Below, piece after piece: positions 1 through 8,365 of a stretch of DNA of 45,624 nt. The DNA is taken from assembly GCA_028703105.1 (NCBI GenBank), contig JAQVNN010000011.1, forward strand, positions 1-45,624, in the 5' to 3' direction. Numbering within the stretch: position 1 is the first letter of the stretch; the number at the start of each line of letters is the position of its first letter. The translations under genes and the position numbers were made by a program. Under the pieces are notes generated by a model that saw only the letters and a list, made by a program, of their open reading frames with translations, searched no databases and was not told where the DNA came from. This DNA comes from Paludibacter sp. (GTDB taxonomy: Bacteria; Bacteroidota; Bacteroidia; Bacteroidales; Paludibacteraceae).

Positions 1-125
1 AACCGATTGGTAGTCAGCTATAAAGATACAAAATTTCAAGGTCTTTACCAAATAAAATGATACCTATTTTATTGATAATCAAATAATTATATCGCCATAT
101 AATTTTTGTCATGTACTAAAAAAAA

Positions 126-503
126 ATGTATAGAACTTTTTTCATTTTCTTGTTGTCGGTTCTGATGTACTTCTTTCAGACGGAATTGTTGGCTCAGAAT
201 GATCCGGCAAGACCTTCGGTGGTGAAAATTGAAGGTGCAGGTCAGTTTTCCAGAACGGATGCCGATAAATCTGCTCCGGCAAATCAACAAATCATTTTGG
301 CAGAAGGATTCAGTTACTATACAACCCCTGCCGGAATTTATATGTATTTTCCCAGACCGAATAATAATGTCAGGTTGTTTGCTTTGACCGGTCAGCTTAT
401 TTGGAGTGGAGAGTTGGTGTCCGGACGTTTTTTTATCCCGACAGGGGTGGGAATCTATTTTTTAAGGGTTAATAATAAAAGTTATAAAGTCAGCTGTAAA
501 TAG
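126..503 (+). CDS. Small secreted protein with T9SS-like C-terminal sorting domain
   Basis: Predicted 125-residue exported protein. Residues 1-23 form a signal peptide (hydrophobic FIFLLSVLMYFF core, then LLAQ). The last ~45 residues (VRLFALTGQLIW, a turn, GVGIYFLRVNN, KSYKVSCK) have the beta-strand pattern of a type A Por/T9SS sorting domain: a V-x-(I/L)-(F/Y)-x-x-x-G-Q strand, a G-(I/V)-Y-x-(L/V)-x-V strand, then K-x-x-V-x-K. Between signal and domain there are only ~55 residues, low in complexity, so there is almost no cargo. The ATG lies directly after an A-rich stretch. A Dabb gene follows 21 bp downstream. I do not recognise a named family; a lone CTD-like remnant of a larger gene is an alternative. 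The 125 bp upstream hold no gene I can support. Confidence 0.65.
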   Translation: MYRTFFIFLLSVLMYFFQTELLAQNDPARPSVVKIEGAGQFSRTDADKSAPANQQIILAEGFSYYTTPAGIYMYFPRPNNNVRLFALTGQLIWSGELVSGRFFIPTGVGIYFLRVNNKSYKVSCK

Positions 504-524
504 CGCGGTAAATAAATTAATTTA

Positions 525-830
525 ATGATTAAGCATATCGTATTTTTTGGTGTTGTTGATGAAGCGGAAGGTAAGTCAAAGGCGGAAATCATGCAATTCG
601 TCAAACATGAATTGGAAAATCTGATTCATCTTGTCCCTAACTTGCGCAAAATAGAGGTGGGTATTAACCACCCGGAAGCGCCGGCGGGAAATTTTGATCT
701 GGTTTTATATTCAGAGTTTGACAGCATGGCTGATCTGGATGCTTATCAGGTTCATCCGGAACATCAAAAAGTTGCTGCTTATATCGGAAAAATTAAAACT
801 TCGCGCGCCTGTGTAGATTACGAAGTGTAA
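525..830 (+). CDS. Dabb-family (stress-responsive A/B barrel) protein
   Basis: A 101-residue protein matching the Dabb family (PF07876), a dimeric ferredoxin-like alpha/beta barrel. It opens with the typical strand MIKHIVFF, including the conserved His4, followed by a helix (residues 17-37), a central strand at LRKIEVGINHP, a second strand at FDLVLYSEFD, and the family signature DLDAYQVHPEHQKV near residues 70-83. Family members vary in function (stress-induced proteins, some polyketide cyclases), so the substrate and role here are unknown. Length is normal for a single-domain member. It sits 21 bp after the small secreted protein and ~55 bp before the helix-hairpin-helix gene on the same strand, so co-transcription is possible but not shown. 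Confidence 0.85.
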   Translation: MIKHIVFFGVVDEAEGKSKAEIMQFVKHELENLIHLVPNLRKIEVGINHPEAPAGNFDLVLYSEFDSMADLDAYQVHPEHQKVAAYIGKIKTSRACVDYEV

Positions 831-884
831 AATTTCGCATTCCTTATTTGTATCGTTTTTTAACCTGTTTGCTGTTTGTTTATC

Positions 885-1817
885 ATGTGGAAAAATTTTT
901 TCTTTTTTTCCGGCTCTCAACGTGTCGGAATTATGTTGCTTATCTTCCTGATTGTCTTGTTTTCAATCATCCATCTTTATCTTCCGCATTTTTCCGGAAA
1001 AGCTTGTTTTTGTACGGATTCGTTGTGTCTGACCGAATTTGAGGCTTTTAAGATGTCGCTTATTTCTTTGGATAGCATGCAAAAAAAAGCGCGTTTTCAA
1101 TTGTATGGAAACAGGGAAAGAACATTGTATCATTCCCGAAACAATCAATACACCCCGACACACAGCTTATTTCTCTTTAATCCAAATCTGCTTGATTCTG
1201 GAGGATTTATAACGCTGGGATTGAAATCTTATGTGGCATCGAATATTTTAAAATACCGGAGAAGGGGAGGTAAGTTCCTTGATAAAACGGATTTTTCGCG
1301 TATATACGGTATTTCAGAAGGAAAGTATGCCGAACTCGCACCCTTTATAGAACTACCTTCAGAAGATTCAATCATGACTGAAGTTAAACCGGATAAGGAT
1401 GCAAAAAGGATACCCGGCACAATCGTCGAGTTAAATACAGTTGATAGTGCTGAGTTGATGCAGATAAAAGGGATTGGTAAGGGATATGCATGCTCTATTA
1501 TCCGTTTTCGGCAACAAGCCGGAGGATTTGTATGTACGGAACAACTCCTGGAGATTTATGGCATGACACAGAAAAATTACGAGAGAATCAAACCTTATTG
1601 TGCTGTTAATGCTGATCTGGTGAGAAAAATCAATGTTAATACTGCTTCTGTCGATAAACTCAGGGCACATCCATACCTGAATTTTTATCAGGCTAAGCAA
1701 ATTTATGAACTGCGTAGAAAAAAGGGAAAATTATCAGGTTTATCAGACCTGAAAGGACTTTCGGAGTTGAATGATTCAATCCTGATGAAAATAATGCCGT
1801 ATCTGAGGTTTGATTGA
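885..1817 (+). CDS. Membrane-anchored helix-hairpin-helix (ComEA-like) protein
   Basis: A 310-residue protein starting at ATG 885; an in-frame TTG at 876 would add only three residues. One membrane segment lies near residues 14-33 (VGIMLLIFLIVLFSIIHLYL), so the rest probably faces the periplasm. Three helix-hairpin-helix units follow. The first is around LGLKSYVASNILKYRRRGGKF. The second has the classic LNTVDSAELMQIKGIGKGYA, then IIRFRQQAGGF and a closing GMTQKNYERIKPY. The third starts INVNTASVDKLRAHPYL. The LNT...L..I.GIG..A..I...R...G.F pattern is that of ComEA-type DNA-binding repeats. Many Bacteroidota carry a single-TM, three-HhH protein like this with no proven role; binding of DNA outside the inner membrane is inferred. 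No other competence gene is nearby. Confidence 0.8.
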   Translation: MWKNFFFFSGSQRVGIMLLIFLIVLFSIIHLYLPHFSGKACFCTDSLCLTEFEAFKMSLISLDSMQKKARFQLYGNRERTLYHSRNNQYTPTHSLFLFNPNLLDSGGFITLGLKSYVASNILKYRRRGGKFLDKTDFSRIYGISEGKYAELAPFIELPSEDSIMTEVKPDKDAKRIPGTIVELNTVDSAELMQIKGIGKGYACSIIRFRQQAGGFVCTEQLLEIYGMTQKNYERIKPYCAVNADLVRKINVNTASVDKLRAHPYLNFYQAKQIYELRRKKGKLSGLSDLKGLSELNDSILMKIMPYLRFD

Positions 1818-1931
1818 TTTCTTTTGTGTCTTTTGCGGTTTTATTATGATGATTTTTTGCAAAATAAATGCTAAATTTGCATGGATTTTACAACACCGGA
1901 TATTGAGTCATTTTAACGATAATAATTGGAT

Positions 1932-3113
1932 ATGTTATACTTACTCGGCTTTGATTTTCTCCCGGGACAATTGATTGTTTTCGGAATCTTGTTATTGACT
2001 TTTATTTACCAGGTGTATTATTACTTGAAATATATCCGCATTGTTATCAAAAATAATAAAAAAGAAAAAGCAGGAAGACTAAGTTTTCAGAATGAGAAAC
2101 TGCCGGTTTCTGTTATTATATGTGCTAAAAATGAACTGGAGAATTTGAAAAAATTTCTGCCTGAGGTCTTGTCGCAGCACTATCCGGATTATGAAGTGAT
2201 TGTTGTAAATGACGGAGGAGATGAGTTGACTGAAATATTGTTGCGGGATTTTAAGAAGATATACCCGCACTTGCGTTCGACTTTTGTCCCCGACGGGGCA
2301 AAAAACCTGAGTACAAAAAAGCTTGCGTTGACGTTGGGAATTAAAGCGGCGAAAAATGACTGGTTGTTGTTTACTGATGCCGATTGTATGCCTGAAAGTA
2401 AGAACTGGATTGCCTCTATGGCGCGAAACTTCACTCCGAAAACAGAGTTTGTGTTAGGTTATGGCGCTTATCTTCAGGAAAAGGGTCTTGTAAACAGACT
2501 GATTACTTATGATACAATTTTTAATGGACTTCAGTATCTGGGATTTGCTAAAGCCGGAAAACCTTACATGGGAGTAGGCCGGAATATGGCATATAAAAAG
2601 GAAGTTTTCTTCAGACAAAATGGCTTTGCTTCTACCCTTCACCTCAAGTCTGGTGATGATGATCTGATGGTTAACCATGCTGCCGATAAGGACAATACCC
2701 GTGTCGAAACTTCGGTTGACAGCATTACCTGGTCAAATCCCAAAAAAAACTTCCGGTCATGGTATTTTCAAAAAGAACGGCATTTGTCGGTTTCGACATA
2801 CTACAACTCAAAAAGTAAACTTTCATTGGTTGTTGAACCGTTTCTCCGTGGCGTTTTTTACTTGTCATTTATTGCCCTGATTGTGTTGTCTGTCATGTCG
2901 GCAAACTGGTTACTTGCAGGCGCAGCTTCGTTCTTGTTTTTGTCGAGGTTCGTATTGCAATTGGTGATCATCAATAAAAGTTCTATATATTTCGGAGGTA
3001 GAAAATATTGCTTGACTTTGCTGTTGTTTGATGTGATGCTGCCCTTGATTGCTGCTTATATTATGACCTTCGGAAGAATGGGTAGTAAAGCTAAATACAT
3101 CAGTTGGAAATAG
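1932..3113 (+). CDS. Membrane GT2 glycosyltransferase
   Basis: A 393-residue glycosyltransferase with a GT-A (family 2) catalytic domain and membrane anchors, expected to transfer a sugar from a nucleotide donor at the inner membrane. ATG 1932 is preferred to the in-frame TTG at 1926. An N-terminal hydrophobic helix (~residues 11-36) is followed by the GT-A fold: PVSVIICAKNE, VIVVNDGG, the metal-binding DAD at ~149-151 in TDADCMPES, the GDDDLM acceptor-site motif at ~241-244, and QKERH at ~280-284, a variant of the QxxRW motif of processive enzymes. Two to three C-terminal hydrophobic segments span ~305-385. The TAG stop falls 23 bp before the fmt ATG. Acceptor and product cannot be read from the sequence. 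Confidence 0.88.
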   Translation: MLYLLGFDFLPGQLIVFGILLLTFIYQVYYYLKYIRIVIKNNKKEKAGRLSFQNEKLPVSVIICAKNELENLKKFLPEVLSQHYPDYEVIVVNDGGDELTEILLRDFKKIYPHLRSTFVPDGAKNLSTKKLALTLGIKAAKNDWLLFTDADCMPESKNWIASMARNFTPKTEFVLGYGAYLQEKGLVNRLITYDTIFNGLQYLGFAKAGKPYMGVGRNMAYKKEVFFRQNGFASTLHLKSGDDDLMVNHAADKDNTRVETSVDSITWSNPKKNFRSWYFQKERHLSVSTYYNSKSKLSLVVEPFLRGVFYLSFIALIVLSVMSANWLLAGAASFLFLSRFVLQLVIINKSSIYFGGRKYCLTLLLFDVMLPLIAAYIMTFGRMGSKAKYISWK

Positions 3114-3136
3114 TAAATTCTAAAATTTCAGAAAAG

Positions 3137-4072
3137 ATGCGTATCGTTTTTATGGGAACCCCGGATTTTGCCGTCGAAAGTCTTAAAATATTAGTGGAAA
3201 ATCAGTATCAGGTGGTAGGTGTGGTGACGATGCCGGATAAACCCGCCGGTCGTGGACATAAAATTCAGTTCTCGGCTGTGAAACAGTATGCGCTTGAGAA
3301 AAATCTGACTTTGTTGCAGCCGGAAAAACTGAAGGATGAGGGTTTTCTTCAAAAACTTCAGGCTTTACAGGCCGACTTGCAGATTGTAGTGGCTTTCCGC
3401 ATGTTGCCCGAAGTGGTGTGGAACATGCCGCCGCTTGGAACTTTTAATCTTCATGCTTCCTTGTTACCTCAATACAGGGGCGCTGCTCCAATCAACTGGG
3501 CAATTATCAATGGTGAAAAAGAAACCGGTGCAACCACTTTTTTTCTGACACACGAAATTGATACCGGCAAAATAATCTTGCAAGAAAGAATTAATATTAC
3601 CGATGAAGATGATGCCGAAACCTTGCATAATAAACTAATGGTGATGGGTGCGCAAATGGTAAAAAAAACGGTTGATTTGATTGCTGCGGGGAAAGCGGAT
3701 GCCATAGATCAATCAGCTTTCTTAACTGGTGAGGTTGAGCTGAAGTCTGCCCCCAAGTTGTTTAAGGAGAATTGCCGGATTGATTTCTCTAAGTCTGTCG
3801 AAGAGGTACACAATCAGGTAAGAGGCTTGTCACCCTATCCTGCTGCGTGGACTGAAATCCAGCTTCCAGGACAACCGGAATCGATGGTCTGCAAGATTTT
3901 TAAAACAAAAAAAGAATTTGCTAATCACGGTCTTGAAACCGGCTTTGTTCATACTGATGGGAAAAAGTTTTTGAAAGTTGCCCTGAAGGATGGATTCATC
4001 AGCTTAATGGAAATTCAAACTTCGGGGAAGAAACGCATGGATATTGGTTCTTTTTTGCGGGGTTTGAGGTAA
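3137..4072 (+). CDS. fmt: Methionyl-tRNA formyltransferase
   Basis: Formylates the methionyl group of initiator tRNA using 10-formyltetrahydrofolate, in the cytoplasm. The 311-residue protein starts MRIVFMGTPDFAV at ATG 3137; a TTG at 3104 would overlap the upstream gene and add 11 residues not typical of the family. The catalytic triad of formyltransferases is present: Asn104 and His106 in FNLHASLLP, and Asp142 in THEIDTGKI. The QYRGAAPI loop follows the histidine. The C-terminal ~100 residues carry the tRNA-binding OB-like domain (NQVRGLSPYPAAW). The usual partner def (peptide deformylase) is not adjacent. The gene follows the glycosyltransferase closely on the same strand, so the two may share a transcript. 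Confidence 0.97.
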   Translation: MRIVFMGTPDFAVESLKILVENQYQVVGVVTMPDKPAGRGHKIQFSAVKQYALEKNLTLLQPEKLKDEGFLQKLQALQADLQIVVAFRMLPEVVWNMPPLGTFNLHASLLPQYRGAAPINWAIINGEKETGATTFFLTHEIDTGKIILQERINITDEDDAETLHNKLMVMGAQMVKKTVDLIAAGKADAIDQSAFLTGEVELKSAPKLFKENCRIDFSKSVEEVHNQVRGLSPYPAAWTEIQLPGQPESMVCKIFKTKKEFANHGLETGFVHTDGKKFLKVALKDGFISLMEIQTSGKKRMDIGSFLRGLR

Positions 4073-4223
4073 ATCTTGTTTTATTTCTTTATCAAAAATA
4101 CCTAAAAATGGGGATGCTTTTTTGTTGCAGGGACTTTGCCCATTTACTATCTTTGTGCCTGTTATCAGTCACAGATAAGATCAGACTGCATACATTTAAT
4201 CATTAACTTATTTTTTTTGCTAA

Positions 4224-4565
4224 ATGCAAAACAATAAAAGACACATTACGGGTTATCTGCTGACAATATTATTTGTCTTTTATTTTGCATCCACTAATTT
4301 TTTCAAACACGTCCATATCGATGAAAACAATCGCTTGATTGTTCATTCACATCCCTTTTCTCCGGAATCAAATCACCAGCATTCATCGGCATCATTCCAA
4401 CTGATTGATAAATTGTCGTGCTTTACTGTTGGACTCATTTGGCTTGGGATAACCCTGCTGGCAGTCCTGGAATTGAATAATATCAGGATGTCTTTCTCTA
4501 ACCGGAATTTTAAGTCTGATGATTTTCTTAATTTTTGTTTTTCCCGTCCTCCTCCCACCATTTAA
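4224..4565 (+). CDS. His-rich small membrane protein upstream of TonB receptor
   Basis: A 113-residue protein of a family I cannot name. An N-terminal hydrophobic helix (~residues 10-26, YLLTILFVFYFASTNFF) is followed by a His-rich loop: KHVHIDENN, VHSHPF, SNHQHSS, with seven histidines in the first 53 residues. A second membrane segment (~68-85, VGLIWLGITLLAVLEL) precedes a short basic tail ending SRPPPTI. The predicted topology is two helices with a histidine loop between them, probably periplasmic. It lies 162 bp upstream of a TonB-dependent receptor on the same strand. The histidines and this neighbour suggest a role in metal or metal-chelate uptake, which is inference. The 150 bp before it show no gene. 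Confidence 0.7.
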   Translation: MQNNKRHITGYLLTILFVFYFASTNFFKHVHIDENNRLIVHSHPFSPESNHQHSSASFQLIDKLSCFTVGLIWLGITLLAVLELNNIRMSFSNRNFKSDDFLNFCFSRPPPTI

Positions 4566-4727
4566 ATGTTAATCCAGATATCGACACAATATTATTGTGC
4601 CTTTTTTCTCCGGAATTGAAGTTTCGGACAGATACTATAATTACGTGAAACGAGCATGAAATCATTTACGTACAAGGTTATGATCATTTTCACATGCGAG
4701 TTCCATACAACCGTTAAAAAAATTGTA

Positions 4728-7058
4728 ATGAAATATAAATTATTTTTTGCTTTGCTGTTTTCAACGGCATTTGTTTTTTCACAAACTCAGTATTTTCCTG
4801 AAGAGTCATCCGATAATTTAATCGCACCAGTCAGAAAAACAGATGCGAATATTTTTGGCCATACAATCGATAAAAATACACAGGAACATGTGGGTTTTAT
4901 AACAATCAGAATTAAAGGAACGACTATAGGAGCTGCTACAGATGCAACCGGACATTTTTACCTGCGTAATCTGCCGGCAGAGGAACTGACAGTCATCGTT
5001 TCGGGAGTGGGCTACAAAAGTATTGAAAAAAGAGTCCGTTTAGAAAGCGGAAAATCCATCGAATTAAATTTTGAACTGGAAGAAGATGCGGTTATGCTTG
5101 ATAATATTGTTGTTTCCGCCAACAGAAATGAAACCAGACGGAGGGAAACGCCCAATATCGTGAACGTGCTTACCGGCAAATTGTTTGAGAATACCAACTC
5201 GGTATGTCTTGCACAGGGACTGAACTTTCAACCGGGACTCCGTGTCGAAAATAACTGTCAGAATTGTGGTTTTCAACAAGTCAGAATCAACGGACTCGAA
5301 GGCCCTTATTCTCAAATACTGATTGATAGCCGTCCCATCTTCAGTGCATTGGCAGGAGTGTATGGCATCGAACAAATACCAACTAACATGATTGACCGTG
5401 TGGAGGTGGTACGTGGCGGGGGATCTGCCTTGTTTGGATCTAATGCCATTGCCGGAACCATTAATATCATTACCAAAGAGCCGATGAACAACTCCTTGTT
5501 GGTTAGCAATTCCACCATGTTTATCGGAGCCTCTTCTGCTGATATCAATACTTCTGTAAATGCGGCATTGGTTTCAGATGATTATCGTTCGGGTGTAAGT
5601 ATCTATGGCTCCTCGCGTCAGCGCGAAGGCTGGGATGTCAATAATGATGGTTTCACTGAAATAGGTTTGATTACTGCCCGGAACATCGGTTTTCGTTCTT
5701 ATTTTAAAACCGGCGATCAAAGTAAACTCACCATGGAATATCATAACCTGAGTGAATTCCGCAGAGGTGGTAATCATCTTGAATTGCCTGCACATCAGGC
5801 GGACATTACTGAACAAACAGATCATAATATCAATACCGGAGGAATTAAATGGGATTATTTTACACCCGATTACAAGCACCGGTTGAATGTGTTTACATCT
5901 GCACAGCAAATCAAGAGAAATAGTTATTACGGAGCTGGGAAGGACCCGAATGCATACGGACTGACAACTGATCTCTCGTATGTTGCAGGTGCTCAATATG
6001 CTTATTCGTTCGATAAGTTTCTGTTTATGCCTTCTGACTTAACAGTTGGTGCGGAATATAATTATAACATGCTGAAGGATAAACAATTGGCCTATGAACG
6101 TCAGATTGATCAGCAAATGAATATCAAAAGTGTTTTTCTGCAGAATGAATGGAAGAATAAATCATTAAGTTTATTGCTGGGAATGCGTTATGATAGGCAT
6201 AATTTGATTGAAAAACCAATTTTCAGCCCGAGGGTAAATCTGCGGTATAATCCCAAGGAATGGGTAAATCTACGTGTCAGTTATGCCGAGGGTTTTCGTG
6301 CTCCGCAGGCTTTTGACGAAGATTTGCATCTTACTGCAGTAGGGGGTGCAATACAAATTATCGTGCTTGATCCGGAATTAAAACCTGAACGCTCTCGGAG
6401 CTACAGCTTGTCGGCGGATTTTTATCCAAAATTTGGTAAAGTACAAACAAATTTGCTGATTGAAGGTTTTTATACGGATATCGATGATGTTTTTTATCTG
6501 GAAGAAGCAGGTGTTGATGCGACAGGCAACACGAGACTAATGCGTAAAAACGGCTCAGGTGCAGTAGTCAGAGGAATCAACATCGAAGGTAAGGTAATTC
6601 CTTCACCAAAATTAAATTTGCAGGCAGGCTTTACCATTCAGCAGAGTTTATACAAACAAGCCGAAGGTTGGAGTAAGAACCCGTATCTGGAACCTCGTCG
6701 TGAAATGTTTCGCTCACCCAATCATTATGGTTATTTGACTGCATCGTATAATCCATTGAAACAAATGACCTTTGCCTTGTCGGGGACTTATACCGGAAGT
6801 ATGCTGGTGCAGCATTATGGAGTAGCAATTGAAAATGATGAAGAAGTATGGACGCCTGATTTTTTTGACTTAGGGTTCAAAATCGCTTATGATTTTAATC
6901 TTGGTAAAGGAACGACTTTGCAATTGAATGGAGGAGTTCAGAATATCTTCAATAGCTTTCAACGTGATTTTGATAAAGGAGAAACCCGTGATGCAGGGTA
7001 CATGTATGGCCCGTCACTACCTCGTTCGTTTTACGCAGGTTTGAAACTGAGTTTGTAA
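4728..7058 (+). CDS. TonB-dependent outer-membrane receptor with carboxypeptidase-like N-domain
   Basis: An outer-membrane receptor predicted to import a scarce ligand using TonB energy. I place the start at ATG 4728, giving 776 residues and a clear signal peptide (MKYKLFFALLFSTAFVFSQ); an ATG at 4656 would put 24 residues ahead of it. Order of domains: a CarboxypepD_reg-like beta domain (IFGHTIDKNTQEH to GVGYKSIEKRV), a plug with the LDNIVVSANR TonB-box-like strand, RINGLEGPYSQILIDSRP and VEVVRGGGSALFGSNAIAGTI, then a ~550-residue beta-barrel ending in a Leu-rich strand (FYAGLKLSL). A Cys pair, NNCQNCGFQQVR, lies in the plug just before the ligand-facing loop. This resembles BtuB/siderophore-type receptors more than SusC, and no SusD gene is present. 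The ligand is unknown; the upstream His-rich peptide hints at a metal complex. Confidence 0.93.
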   Translation: MKYKLFFALLFSTAFVFSQTQYFPEESSDNLIAPVRKTDANIFGHTIDKNTQEHVGFITIRIKGTTIGAATDATGHFYLRNLPAEELTVIVSGVGYKSIEKRVRLESGKSIELNFELEEDAVMLDNIVVSANRNETRRRETPNIVNVLTGKLFENTNSVCLAQGLNFQPGLRVENNCQNCGFQQVRINGLEGPYSQILIDSRPIFSALAGVYGIEQIPTNMIDRVEVVRGGGSALFGSNAIAGTINIITKEPMNNSLLVSNSTMFIGASSADINTSVNAALVSDDYRSGVSIYGSSRQREGWDVNNDGFTEIGLITARNIGFRSYFKTGDQSKLTMEYHNLSEFRRGGNHLELPAHQADITEQTDHNINTGGIKWDYFTPDYKHRLNVFTSAQQIKRNSYYGAGKDPNAYGLTTDLSYVAGAQYAYSFDKFLFMPSDLTVGAEYNYNMLKDKQLAYERQIDQQMNIKSVFLQNEWKNKSLSLLLGMRYDRHNLIEKPIFSPRVNLRYNPKEWVNLRVSYAEGFRAPQAFDEDLHLTAVGGAIQIIVLDPELKPERSRSYSLSADFYPKFGKVQTNLLIEGFYTDIDDVFYLEEAGVDATGNTRLMRKNGSGAVVRGINIEGKVIPSPKLNLQAGFTIQQSLYKQAEGWSKNPYLEPRREMFRSPNHYGYLTASYNPLKQMTFALSGTYTGSMLVQHYGVAIENDEEVWTPDFFDLGFKIAYDFNLGKGTTLQLNGGVQNIFNSFQRDFDKGETRDAGYMYGPSLPRSFYAGLKLSL

Positions 7059-7075
7059 GAAATTTGATTCATACC

Positions 7076-7165
7076 GAAAAGATATTGGTTGAAATTTAAG
7101 AGACGCGCTATTTGAGCCTTGAAAAGGCGAGTTTGCGGATTTTAAATTTCAACCAATATCTTTTC
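7076..7165. repeat. 24-bp perfect inverted repeat with nested hairpin
   Basis: Positions 7076-7099 and 7142-7165 are exact reverse complements (24 of 24). The 42-nt spacer contains a smaller hairpin (GCCTT at 7116-7120 pairing with AAGGC at 7124-7128). The element fills the gap between the convergent TonB receptor and hisC genes. No strong T-run follows either arm, so it is not an ordinary intrinsic terminator. It could still end transcription from both sides, or be a small MITE/REP-like element. Confidence 0.75.
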
Positions 7166-7198
7166 CGTAAAACCTAAATACTTATGTTCCTTATATGG

Positions 7199-8236
7199 TT
7201 ATAAAATTGAATAACCTTTCAGATTCTCAATCAACACCTCATTTTCTTCCCTCGTACCAACCGTGATCCGGATGCAACCCAAACATAACGATACCGTATT
7301 GCGGTTTCGCACGATGATGCTTTTGCTTACAAGATATTGATAAACAGCATTGGCATCATCCACTTTCACCAGTACAAAATTAGCATCAGTAGGGTAGATG
7401 TGACAAATGATATCCAGTTTTTTCAGTTCTTCAATCAACCAGCTTCTTTCAGATGTCAGTATCTTTACCCAGTTGCTGACCTGTTCTTTTTCCTGCAGGG
7501 CTTTCAATGCCTGTTTTTGTGTCAGTATGTTGATATTGTATGGGTATTTGATTTTATTCAGTACCTGTACAATTTCAACAGTAGCGAAAGCCATACCAAG
7601 TCGTATCGCGGCACTTCCCCAGGCTTTTGAGAAAGTTTGCAATATCACTAAATTATCAAACTCGTGAATTCTTTTTGCAAAGCCGGGTTGGGATGAAAAG
7701 TCAATATAGGCTTCATCGAGAACAACGATTCCCTTGAAATTTTGAACCAGTTTAACAATTTCATGCTGATTCATGCTGTTACCGGTCGGATTGTTGGGTG
7801 AACATAACCACATCAGTTTCGTGTTATCATCGGCAATCTGCAACATTTCATCAGCAGAAAAATCGAAATTATTGTTTAACAACACCTTGCGGTATTCGAT
7901 GTCATTGATATTGGCGCAAACCTTATACATGCCATAAGTCGGCTCGATGGCCACCACATTGTCGATACGTGGTTCGCAAAATGCCCGGTAGAGTAAATCA
8001 ATCGGTTCATCGCTGCCGTTGCCTAAGAAAATATTCGCTGCGGGAACATGTTTTATGTCCGAGATAGCTTCCTTCACTTTCCACTGCAAAGGATCCGGAT
8101 AGCGGTTATAGGGAGCATTGTAGGGGTTTTCGTTGGCATCCAGATACACCGATGCCTCACCCTTAAATTCATACCGGGCGCAGGAATAAGGTTGCAAATT
8201 TGCAATGTTTTTTCTAAGTAATTTTTTGATGTTCAT
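7199..8236 (-). CDS. hisC: Histidinol-phosphate aminotransferase
   Basis: PLP enzyme that transaminates imidazole-acetol phosphate to histidinol phosphate, a late step of histidine synthesis. The 345 residues are normal for the family. Visible features: YLDANENPYN near residues 31-40, LGNGSDEPIDL (71-81), SPNNPTG (146-152), DEAYIDF (174-180), the PLP-binding Lys204 in TFSKAWG, and a C-terminal arginine in IRITVGTREENE that would contact substrate phosphate/carboxylate. Aspartate/tyrosine aminotransferases are less likely given NGSDE and the short length. It lies downstream of hisD on the same strand, separated by 129 bp of repeat-like sequence. hisG and hisB, the usual neighbours, are not in the window. 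Confidence 0.95.
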   Translation of the reverse strand: MNIKKLLRKNIANLQPYSCARYEFKGEASVYLDANENPYNAPYNRYPDPLQWKVKEAISDIKHVPAANIFLGNGSDEPIDLLYRAFCEPRIDNVVAIEPTYGMYKVCANINDIEYRKVLLNNNFDFSADEMLQIADDNTKLMWLCSPNNPTGNSMNQHEIVKLVQNFKGIVVLDEAYIDFSSQPGFAKRIHEFDNLVILQTFSKAWGSAAIRLGMAFATVEIVQVLNKIKYPYNINILTQKQALKALQEKEQVSNWVKILTSERSWLIEELKKLDIICHIYPTDANFVLVKVDDANAVYQYLVSKSIIVRNRNTVSLCLGCIRITVGTREENEVLIENLKGYSIL

Positions 8237-8263
8237 TTTTTTTAATGGCTACAGTTTCCGGTC

Positions 8264-8309
8264 TGTCATTGCGAGGAATTCACGAAGTGAATGACGTGGC
8301 AACCTCCAA
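8264..8309. repeat. REP-like element (CATTGCGAGG type)
   Basis: The stretch begins GTCATTGCGAGGAATTCAC and ends GACGTGGCAACCTCC. It contains an ATTCAC/GTGAAT inverted repeat (8278-8283 and 8287-8292). The CATTGCGAGGA...CGTGGCAA(C/T)CTCC layout resembles dispersed intergenic repeats known in many bacterial genomes. There is a single copy in this window, so its repetitive nature is from recall rather than shown here. Confidence 0.5.
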
Positions 8310-8334
8310 TAAAATTGTAATTTTTTTAGATAAA

Positions 8335-8353
8335 GGGCGCAAGCATTGCGCCC
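8335..8353. repeat. Small palindromic element GGGCGCAA-GCA-TTGCGCCC
   Basis: A perfect 8-bp inverted repeat (8335-8342 and 8346-8353) with a 3-nt loop, followed by CCTACG. It lies 12 bp past the hisD stop codon, directly after the REP-like element in the hisD-hisC gap. It could form a hairpin at the 3' end of hisD mRNA and may protect or attenuate it; there is no T-tract on the minus strand to make it a clear terminator. Confidence 0.55.
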
Positions 8354-8365
8354 CTACGTTCTTCG

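Noticed and set aside
3104-3136. Upstream TTG start for fmt
   Set aside because: It would overlap the glycosyltransferase and add residues not seen at fmt N-termini; ATG 3137 gives the standard MRIVFMGTPDF start.
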